Source of the DNA: an uncultured Bacteroidota bacterium
GTDB taxonomy: Bacteria; Bacteroidota; Bacteroidia; Flavobacteriales; UA16
Length of the DNA stretch: 8,852 bases
Assembly (NCBI GenBank): GCA_902578505.1
Contig: CACHDD010000039.1
Location: forward strand, 1 to 8,852
Direction: 5' to 3'
Part shown: positions 1-5,641 of the stretch, piece by piece
Numbering within the stretch: the first letter of the stretch is position 1
How the letters are laid out: every line of letters starts with the position of its first letter
Notes under the pieces: generated by a model
Databases searched by the model: none
What the model was told of the DNA's origin: nothing
What the model saw: the letters and a program-made list of their open reading frames with translations, nothing else
Made by a program: the position numbers and the translations under genes

Positions 1-1258
1 GATTCTCTAGAAGATTTTTGAAATCTTGTAGGAATGCAGCTCCCGTTGCGCCGTCAACAACTCTGTGGTCACAGCTTAAAGTAACCTTCATAACATGACC
101 AGGAACAACAGTACCGTCCTTAATAACAGGCACTTCGTTAATCCCTCCTACTGCTAAGATGCATGCATCAGGTGGATTGATGATTGCAGTAAAGCTCTCT
201 ACACCAAACATTCCCAAGTTCGAAATTGTGAAGGTATTGCCCTCCCAATCTTCAGGCTGAAGTTTCTTTGATTTTGCTTTGGCAGCATAATCTCTTACTT
301 CTTCTCCAATTCCTGCGAATGATTTACCGTCTGCAAATCTTACAACAGGTACTAGTAATCCATCATCAACTGCAACCGCTACACCAATGTGTACATGCTC
401 GTTGTAACGGATTCTATCCTCTAGCCAACTACTATTTACGGCAGGATGCTTTCTCAATGCCATTGCAGCAGCTTTTACTACCATATCGTTAAAAGAAACT
501 CTAAAGAATCCTTGGTCGTTGATAGCATTACGCGCTTTAATTGCATTGGTCATATCAATACTCAAATTGAGATAGAAATGTGGTGCTGAGAATTTGCTAT
601 CTGCTAGTCGAGAAGCAATTACTTTCCTCATTTGGCTTACACCAACCTCAATAAATTTCTCCTTAGTCATAGCTGGCATGCCAGTAGCTCCGGCCATCTT
701 AAAGTTCTCTACGTCACGCTTAACTACGCGTCCTCCTTCGCCCGAACCTGGGATTCTGTTGAGTTGTAGTCCTAATTTCTCAGCAAGTTTCTTAGCAAGA
801 GGTGAAGCAACAACTCTGTCGTTGCCAGCTGTTGGTAATGCTGGTGGTACTGAAGATGCCGCCTTAGGTTCCCCTGAAGCCGCCGGTGCCGACTTAGGTT
901 TAGGTGCTGGAGCTGCTTCTGGCACAGCAGCAGGCGTAAGGGCTGGCACCTCTGTTTTCTTATCCTCTTTTGCTGGATCTTCTGCCTCAGCTTCTTTTAA
1001 AAGTTCTTTATAGTCCTCTCCTTTCTCTCCAAGAATGCAAAGCACACTATCAACTGGTGCTGTTGCACCTTTTTCTACCCCAATATAAAGTAGATAGCCA
1101 TCCTGAAATGACTCAAATTCCATAGTTGCCTTATCAGTCTCGATTTCTGCGAGAAGATCTCCGCTTTCAACCTCGTCTCCAACTTTTTTATGCCATTCAG
1201 CAACAACACCTTCAGTCATGGTGTCGCTTAGTTTGGGCATTTTGACAATTTCAGCCAT
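1..1258 (-). CDS. pdhC: Pyruvate dehydrogenase E2, dihydrolipoamide acetyltransferase (3' end cut by window edge)
   Basis: This is the E2 core of pyruvate dehydrogenase, which moves the acetyl group from lipoamide to CoA in the cytoplasm. I translated the minus strand from ATG at 1258; the frame is open to the left edge, giving 419 residues. A single lipoyl domain spans about residues 1-80, with the lipoylated lysine K43 in ETDKATMEFES. An Ala/Pro/Lys-rich linker follows (about 85-145). The peripheral-subunit-binding domain is about 148-186 (ASPLAKKLAEKLGL, then GSGEGGRVVKRDV). The catalytic acyltransferase domain starts near 195 and holds the active-site motif DHRVVDG near the visible end, with its His and Asp intact. 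By family comparison only a few C-terminal residues are missing. The gene begins 20 nt after the pdhA stop with no clear Shine-Dalgarno sequence, so it is probably co-transcribed with pdhA. A branched-chain or 2-oxoglutarate E2 is less likely, given the adjacent PDH-type E1-alpha. Confidence 0.95.
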   Translation of the reverse strand, partial: MAEIVKMPKLSDTMTEGVVAEWHKKVGDEVESGDLLAEIETDKATMEFESFQDGYLLYIGVEKGATAPVDSVLCILGEKGEDYKELLKEAEAEDPAKEDKKTEVPALTPAAVPEAAPAPKPKSAPAASGEPKAASSVPPALPTAGNDRVVASPLAKKLAEKLGLQLNRIPGSGEGGRVVKRDVENFKMAGATGMPAMTKEKFIEVGVSQMRKVIASRLADSKFSAPHFYLNLSIDMTNAIKARNAINDQGFFRVSFNDMVVKAAAMALRKHPAVNSSWLEDRIRYNEHVHIGVAVAVDDGLLVPVVRFADGKSFAGIGEEVRDYAAKAKSKKLQPEDWEGNTFTISNLGMFGVESFTAIINPPDACILAVGGINEVPVIKDGTVVPGHVMKVTLSCDHRVVDGATGAAFLQDFKNLLEN

Positions 1259-1278
1259 GGTTCAATCTTTTATTGTAA

Positions 1279-2289
1279 TCAATCCTTAACGAACGGATAA
1301 TCTTCTTGTGTGTATACGTCTTCGTAAAGCTCGTGTGGTTCTGGTAGCGGACTCTCCTCTGCGAATTTAACAGCATCCTCTACTTCTGCTTTTACTACCT
1401 TTTCTAGTTCTTTAATTTCATCAGCAGTCATCCACTTTTTATCTAAGAGTATATTTTTAACATGAGTAATGGGATCCTTCTCTTGATATTCGCTTACTTC
1501 ATCCTTAGTCCTATACTTCTGTGGGTCAGACATTGAGTGCCCCTTGTAACGGTATGTCTCAATATTTAATAGTGTTGGGCCCTCACCCTTGCGACATCTC
1601 TTAGCTGCTTTTTCGATAGCAGCACAAACCTCTTCTGGGCTCATACCGTCAACAGTCTCTGAAGGCATTTCGTAACTAAGCCCGATCTTAGACATATCTG
1701 TCACGTTTGTTGTTCTTTCAACACTAGTACCCATTGCATACTGATTATTCTCGATAATAAAAATTACCGGCAACTTCCAATTCATTGCCATATTGAAAGT
1801 TTCGTGGAGTATACCCTGTCTAGCAGCTCCGTCTCCCATAAAACAAACTGTTACGTGATCTTCATCTCTGTATTTATCAGCGAAGGCGATACCGGCTCCT
1901 AGTCCGATTTGGCCTCCTACAATACCATGTCCGCCAAAGAGATTTTTTTCCTTATCGAACATGTGCATTGATCCTCCCTTTCCTTTAGAAAGTCCCGTTC
2001 GCTTTCCATAAAGCTCTGCCATTACTTGCTTTGGATCAGACCCCATCACAAGTGGATGAGCGTGGTCTCTGTAAGCAGTAATAACTCTATCTGTAGGCTT
2101 GATTGCCTCCATCATTCCGCTTAGGACAGCTTCTTGACCAATATATAGATGGCAGAATCCGCCAAACTTCTGCTGGATATATAATTGTCCGCACTTCTCC
2201 TCAAACTTGCGCATTAAGTACATTTCCTTGTACCATCTGCGATATACAGCCTCTGAATGAGGTAGTTTATGTGATTTCTTTTTTGCCAT
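1279..2289 (-). CDS. pdhA: Pyruvate dehydrogenase E1 component, alpha subunit
   Basis: This is the thiamine-diphosphate-dependent E1-alpha subunit, which with E1-beta decarboxylates pyruvate and acetylates the E2 lipoyl group. The 336 residues are full length for the family. Visible landmarks are the YRDHAHPL segment (residues 73-80), KGKGGSMHMF (102-111), the ThDP/Mg-binding motif from GDGA at 152-155 to ENN at 180-182, and the E1-alpha loop YRYKGHSMSDP (246-256). The ATG at 2289 is chosen because it precedes MAKKKSHKLPHSEAVYRRWY, a normal family N-terminus, and lies about 20 nt downstream of a good Bacteroidota -7 box. The gene is first in a pdhA-pdhC unit. No E1-beta (pdhB) or E3 (lpd) gene lies in this window, so both must be supplied from elsewhere. 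A branched-chain 2-oxoacid E1-alpha is the main alternative, but the short N-terminus and overall sequence favour PDH. Confidence 0.95.
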   Translation of the reverse strand: MAKKKSHKLPHSEAVYRRWYKEMYLMRKFEEKCGQLYIQQKFGGFCHLYIGQEAVLSGMMEAIKPTDRVITAYRDHAHPLVMGSDPKQVMAELYGKRTGLSKGKGGSMHMFDKEKNLFGGHGIVGGQIGLGAGIAFADKYRDEDHVTVCFMGDGAARQGILHETFNMAMNWKLPVIFIIENNQYAMGTSVERTTNVTDMSKIGLSYEMPSETVDGMSPEEVCAAIEKAAKRCRKGEGPTLLNIETYRYKGHSMSDPQKYRTKDEVSEYQEKDPITHVKNILLDKKWMTADEIKELEKVVKAEVEDAVKFAEESPLPEPHELYEDVYTQEDYPFVKD

Positions 2290-2310
2290 AGAGATAGTTT
2301 ATGGTGAAGA

Positions 2311-2318
2311 CAAAGATA
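2311..2318 (-). promoter_or_regulatory. Predicted -7 promoter element for pdhA-pdhC
   Basis: Read on the minus strand these bases are TATCTTTG, an exact match to the Bacteroidota -7 consensus TAnnTTTG. The box lies about 20 nt upstream of the pdhA ATG, implying a very short leader. The matching -33 element (TTG or TTTG) is weak: at the expected distance I see only GTTACG, while better TTG triplets lie too close or too far. The -7 match is seen directly; its use as a promoter is inferred. Confidence 0.5.
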
Positions 2319-2359
2319 TATTCAAACTGCAACTTCGTAACTTTACAAACCAGCAAGAT

Positions 2360-2371
2360 TTTACTAGTAAA
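2360..2371. repeat. Perfect 12-bp palindrome in the divergent intergenic region
   Basis: The bases TTTACTAGTAAA read the same on both strands. They lie between the divergently transcribed pdhA and VTC-domain genes, about 42 bp upstream of the pdhA -7 box and 35 bp before the candidate start of the VTC gene. A dimeric regulator could bind here and serve both directions. In an AT-rich 117-bp spacer such a palindrome is uncommon but not extraordinary by chance, so an operator role is only a suggestion. Confidence 0.3.
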
Positions 2372-2406
2372 TTTTTGATATCTAGCTATTCTTCTTCGAG
2401 CTCTAT

Positions 2407-3165
2407 TTGCAATTGAATTCTTTAGAACAAAACATATTGAGTTTTGACCCCATTTCACTGACTGAAATGGACGCAGTAAAGTTGATGAATAGAACAGATA
2501 CAAAATTCGTATTTCCCTTATCTACTCTGATAAAAATCCTTCCAAAGCTCCAGAAACATTATAGAATTTTAGAGATTGATGGGGCCCGATTGAATGCCTA
2601 TCGCTCACTGTATTTTGACACTGAGGATTTTCAATTTTACCACCAACATCACAATGGGAAAACGAACAGAAATAAAGTTAGATTTAGAGAATATATTGAT
2701 TCTGGACTTACATTTCTTGAGGTAAAGCGCAAAAATAACAAAGGCAAAACAGTTAAAAAGAGGATAAAGGTTAAAGAGATTTCAAAATCCTTAGAAGGAT
2801 CAAACTTAGACTTTGTAAATAAGGTGACAGGAACTAAAATGTCTTTAGAACCTAAACATTGGAATAAATTCAGCAGGATCACGTTTGTCCATAAAAGAAG
2901 AAAGGAGCGACTAACTATAGACGTAAATTTCAGATTCGAGAACATTAATTCGACAAAGAATAATTTTGGCGACATAATTATCGCTGAGGTAAAGCAGGTA
3001 AAAAGAAATCTATCATCTAACTTCATTAGAATTCTTAAAGAAGAAAGAATTTATCCATTTAGAATTAGTAAATACTGTATGGCGACTGCTATTCTGTTTC
3101 CTCAATTGAAAATGAATAACTTCAAAAGAAAGTATTTACATTTAGACAAACAACATACAATATGA
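2407..3165 (+). CDS. VTC-domain protein, putative polyphosphate polymerase (triphosphate tunnel fold)
   Basis: This is a bacterial relative of the catalytic domain of eukaryotic Vtc4, which makes polyphosphate from ATP inside a beta-barrel tunnel. The 252 residues have no signal peptide or membrane span, so the product is probably cytoplasmic. The expected tunnel residues are present: K33 in RTDTKFVF, R92 and R94 in VRFREY, E105/K107 in FLEVKRK, the basic run K112-K118, R165/R168 followed by D172 in LTIDVNF, the metal-ligand candidate E194 in AEVK, and K222 in RISKY. The start is uncertain. An in-frame stop lies at 2383 with no ATG before 2467, and that ATG falls inside the conserved FDPISLTEMDAVKLMNRTD block, so a TTG at 2407, 2413 or 2437 is more likely. 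The gene overlaps the next one by 4 bp (ATGA), which suggests translational coupling. A triphosphatase or another tunnel-fold activity is possible; function is inferred from the family. Confidence 0.85.
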   Translation: MQLNSLEQNILSFDPISLTEMDAVKLMNRTDTKFVFPLSTLIKILPKLQKHYRILEIDGARLNAYRSLYFDTEDFQFYHQHHNGKTNRNKVRFREYIDSGLTFLEVKRKNNKGKTVKKRIKVKEISKSLEGSNLDFVNKVTGTKMSLEPKHWNKFSRITFVHKRRKERLTIDVNFRFENINSTKNNFGDIIIAEVKQVKRNLSSNFIRILKEERIYPFRISKYCMATAILFPQLKMNNFKRKYLHLDKQHTI

Positions 3166-3800
3166 ACGAACTACTATTGCTACTATCTGATTTAGAATTA
3201 TTTGGTGCCGAGTTAATCGACAAAAAGGATTTTTTCGAGCTTCTGGCAAAGGCAATCTTTAACTTCTTAGTAATCGGATACATCGTTCGCTATTTATACT
3301 ACCCTGCAACAAAAAATAAGGACTACTTATTTACCTATTTACTCATAAGTGTAACCGTATTCTGTCTTTGTTTCCTTTTAGAAAACGTGAAGCTCGAACT
3401 GGGATTTGCGCTGGGTCTATTTGCCATTTTTGGAATTATAAGATATAGAACAGACCCTATACCTATCAAGGAGATGACATACTTGTTCATCGTAATTGGG
3501 GTTTCAGTTATAAATGCATTAGCAAATAAGAAGATCAGCCATGCTGAATTGATGTTTACAAATCTTCTAATTATTGCAGTGACATATGGCTTAGAGAAAA
3601 TTTGGCTCCTAAGGCATGAAAGTCGTAAAACTATTATTTACGAAAAAATTGAACTTATTGTTCCTGAAAGAAGAAATGAATTACTAGCTGATCTCAAGGA
3701 AAGAACTGGTCTTAACGTAACTAGAGTTGAGATTCGTAAGCTCGATTTCTTAAGGGATACAGCTCAACTTAGGATCTTCTTCTTTGAAGATGAGGACTAG
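3162..3800 (+). CDS. DUF4956 multi-pass inner-membrane protein, partner of the VTC-domain gene
   Basis: This is a 212-residue membrane protein of the uncharacterised DUF4956 family. Hydrophobic segments lie at about residues 25-47, 53-75, 79-93, 106-123 and 128-149. The third is short and glycine-rich and runs into the family signature GLFAIFGIIRYRTDPIPIKEMTY (85-107), whose charged end could sit at a pore or interface. Residues 155-212 form a soluble tail with an alternating strand-helix pattern (YEKIELIVPERRNELLADL, then VTRVEIRKLDFLRDTAQLRI). It resembles a small ferredoxin-like regulatory domain, but I cannot confirm that. The ATG overlaps the stop of the VTC gene as ATGA, so the two are almost certainly translated together. 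Pairing of DUF4956 with VTC-domain genes is, as far as I recall, recurrent in bacteria. A role in passing polyphosphate across the membrane, or anchoring and controlling the polymerase, is inference by analogy with the membrane subunits of yeast VTC. Confidence 0.85.
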   Translation: MNELLLLLSDLELFGAELIDKKDFFELLAKAIFNFLVIGYIVRYLYYPATKNKDYLFTYLLISVTVFCLCFLLENVKLELGFALGLFAIFGIIRYRTDPIPIKEMTYLFIVIGVSVINALANKKISHAELMFTNLLIIAVTYGLEKIWLLRHESRKTIIYEKIELIVPERRNELLADLKERTGLNVTRVEIRKLDFLRDTAQLRIFFFEDED

Positions 3801-3863
3801 TTTTCTTTTAGTGTAAGAATCAGAAGTAGAAGGTAATTTATAAAAAGCCACAAGTAAAACCAA
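3801..3863. other. Convergent intergenic gap with no clear terminator
   Basis: This 63-bp AT-rich gap separates the stop of the DUF4956 gene (plus strand) from the stop of ispF (minus strand). I looked for a GC-rich hairpin followed by a T-run in either direction and found only short, weak inverted matches. Transcription may end through another mechanism, or read into the opposite gene. Confidence 0.5.
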
Positions 3864-4343
3864 CTAAGTTTTCTTGAGAAGAACAACCGCATGGGCGCTT
3901 ATTCCTTTGCCAGTTCCTACGAATCCAAGTTTTTCAGTTGTCGTTGCTTTTACACTTACCTGCTGAATGTCGCATCCGAGAATTTCTACTATAACCTCTC
4001 TCATGCTATCAATATGAGAAGCTAGCTTTGGTGACTGGAGACATATGGTTGTATCAATATTACCAATTTCCCAGCCCTTATTTGACACTAAATCCCAAGT
4101 ATGAGCTAATAGTTCTTTACTATCTACTCCTTTGTATGCTGGATCGGTATCTGGAAAATGCTGACCGATATCTCCTTGAGCAATTGCACCAAACATAGCA
4201 TCGCATATTACATGGAGTAGGACATCTGCGTCACTGTGACCCACTGCACCAAAAGTACTTGGCACTTTAATACCGCCAAGCCAAAGATCTTCTCCATCAG
4301 CAAGGCAATGTACGTCGTAGCCGTATCCGATTCTAAAATCCAT
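3864..4343 (-). CDS. ispF: 2-C-methyl-D-erythritol 2,4-cyclodiphosphate synthase
   Basis: IspF makes 2-C-methyl-D-erythritol 2,4-cyclodiphosphate from the CDP-ME 2-phosphate intermediate, releasing CMP, in the MEP route to isoprenoids. It is a cytoplasmic trimer. The 159 residues are full length. The metal ligands D10 and H12 are in GYGYDVH and H44 is in HSDADVLLHVICDA. The substrate loop DIGQHFPDTDP (58-68) and the signature KATTTEKLGFVGTGKGI (132-148) are intact. The ATG at 4343 gives the normal N-terminus (MDFRIGYGYDVH). It follows the porV stop by 17 nt on the same strand, so it is probably the last gene of a porU-porV-ispF transcript, although its pathway is unrelated to secretion. It faces the VTC/DUF4956 operon tail to tail. 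The identification is very secure. Confidence 0.98.
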   Translation of the reverse strand: MDFRIGYGYDVHCLADGEDLWLGGIKVPSTFGAVGHSDADVLLHVICDAMFGAIAQGDIGQHFPDTDPAYKGVDSKELLAHTWDLVSNKGWEIGNIDTTICLQSPKLASHIDSMREVIVEILGCDIQQVSVKATTTEKLGFVGTGKGISAHAVVLLKKT

Positions 4344-4360
4344 TGGCCAAAATTATGTTA

Positions 4361-5617
4361 TTAATCCTCAGACAGGGCTTCTTGAATATCTGAAAACTGC
4401 ATCCTTAAAGTGAAGCGAAGTGTATTCGCAAGAGGATTCTGTTGAGTAGTACTAATTAAATAGCTCAGGTCGATTGCAAATACTGTGTACTTGATACCTG
4501 CTCCCAAAGTAACAAATTGACGATTACCCTTTGAATAATGCTCATAGAAGTATCCTGTTCTAAATGCAAAGACATCTTGGAATTCATATTCAAGCCCCCC
4601 TCCAATGTTTATTTCGCGAAGTTCTTCCTTAAATACTGAGCCATCCTCTACTGTAAAAGAACTACTATCGGGATTGAATGTAACAACACCTGGTGCGTCG
4701 TAGAATGATTGGATCATTCCAGTTGCAACGCCTACATTGGGGTCATACCCGCTAGCAATATTGCCTGCATTGAATTCGTCAAGAACTGGCTGTGTTGGAA
4801 CAAGAAGCTTGTTTAAATCAAAAGTGAAAGACAAAGAATTGTAATCATCAACTCGTAATTTGTAACAAGTACCTAATCTAAGATTAGTAGGAATAAAATC
4901 TCTTTGGGCTGTCTCAGTATAGCTCATTTTAGAACCAATATTTGAGATATTCATCCCCCAATTAAAAGTACCCTTACCACCGAACCAATTAGCGAACTTG
5001 TTAGTGTAGAATATACCTACATCAGCTGCAACACTGATGCCAGGCTTAGATTCAGCACCTAATACGGATATACCACCAGTTAGATTTGAATGGATAAATT
5101 TTCCTGTTACACCTCCACTAAATTTCTCTGTGAATTTTTGAGAGAATCCTACATCAAGACTTAATTCAGCTGGCTGAAAATCCCTTATTGTAGTTCCTAC
5201 TTCGTCAGTAAAAGTGATATTTCCCAAGCTGAAGTATCTGAGTGCGTATCCAATTGCTTGTCTTTTATTGAGCTTATCAATTGCTGTTAGATATGCTAGA
5301 TTCATATCGTCAACTAGAGCTCTAAGCCAGGGGGCATAGCTAAGACTTACGTCTAAATCATTTTCATTGAAAGCCATCTTAGCTGGGTTCCAATGCATGC
5401 AATTTGCATCTGCAGATAGTGCAACACCAGCATCACCTAAAGCTCCAGACCTTGAATCTGGTGCAATCATCAAAAACGGAACCGCAGTAGTAATGGTATT
5501 TAGTTGTACAGTATTAGCTGCCTGCTCTTGTGTTAACTGTTGAGATGTTGCTAATTGAGGAAGTGTGCCTATAAAAATTGCGATTAAAGAAGATAATATG
5601 TTATTTATAGTATTCAT
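4361..5617 (-). CDS. porV: Type IX secretion outer-membrane shuttle protein PorV (LptO)
   Basis: PorV is a FadL-like outer-membrane beta-barrel. It collects cargo from the type IX translocon and carries it to the PorU sortase for processing and surface attachment. The recognisable family block is AVPFLMIAPDSRSGALGDAG followed by DANCMHWNPAKMAF. The rest shows alternating barrel strands, the IQSFYDAPG segment, and a C-terminal strand ending LRFTLRMQFSDI. I place the start at ATG 5617, giving 418 residues. It gives a better signal peptide (MNTINNILSSLIAIFIGTLP, cleavage near ATSQQ) than the GTG at 5638, which would add MLHLHFP in front. With this start the gene begins 24 nt after the porU stop. 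Adjacency to porU matches the arrangement known in Porphyromonas gingivalis. PorQ is a related family, but length and neighbour favour PorV. Confidence 0.93.
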   Translation of the reverse strand: MNTINNILSSLIAIFIGTLPQLATSQQLTQEQAANTVQLNTITTAVPFLMIAPDSRSGALGDAGVALSADANCMHWNPAKMAFNENDLDVSLSYAPWLRALVDDMNLAYLTAIDKLNKRQAIGYALRYFSLGNITFTDEVGTTIRDFQPAELSLDVGFSQKFTEKFSGGVTGKFIHSNLTGGISVLGAESKPGISVAADVGIFYTNKFANWFGGKGTFNWGMNISNIGSKMSYTETAQRDFIPTNLRLGTCYKLRVDDYNSLSFTFDLNKLLVPTQPVLDEFNAGNIASGYDPNVGVATGMIQSFYDAPGVVTFNPDSSSFTVEDGSVFKEELREINIGGGLEYEFQDVFAFRTGYFYEHYSKGNRQFVTLGAGIKYTVFAIDLSYLISTTQQNPLANTLRFTLRMQFSDIQEALSED

Positions 5618-5641
5618 TGGGAAATGCAAATGTAGCACCGA

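Noticed and set aside
594..1013. A 139-residue plus-strand open frame rich in Gly, Ala and Ser
   Set aside because: It is antisense to pdhC, and its composition mirrors the Ala/Pro-rich linker on the other strand. The minus-strand translation carries clear lipoyl, subunit-binding and catalytic motifs, so the plus-strand frame is a shadow.
2267..2503. A 78-residue minus-strand open frame upstream of and overlapping pdhA
   Set aside because: It spans the divergent promoter region and the antisense start of the VTC gene, overlaps the pdhA start in another frame, and has no recognisable domain.
2649..3026. A 125-residue minus-strand open frame rich in Phe and Leu that could look like a membrane protein
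   Set aside because: It lies wholly inside the VTC-domain gene. Its hydrophobic character comes from reading Lys/Glu-rich codons (AAA, GAA) in reverse as Phe and Leu/Ser.
2363..3801. ACTAGT at both ends of the VTC/DUF4956 operon as possible insertion-site duplication
   Set aside because: The same hexamer occurs elsewhere in the window (near 350, 1725 and 8377, for example), so finding it at both ends is expected by chance. No longer flanking repeat or mobile gene supports an insertion footprint.
3799..3875. Direct repeat AGTTTTCTT at 3799-3807 and 3867-3875 around the convergent gap
   Set aside because: It is only 9 bp and AT-rich, one copy overlaps the end of each gene, and both flank the same junction instead of the two sides of the operon. 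Chance is the simplest explanation.
5618..5638. Extended porV start at GTG 5638
   Set aside because: It adds only MLHLHFP ahead of a well-formed signal peptide and leaves just 3 nt after the porU stop. The ATG at 5617 is the more normal start.
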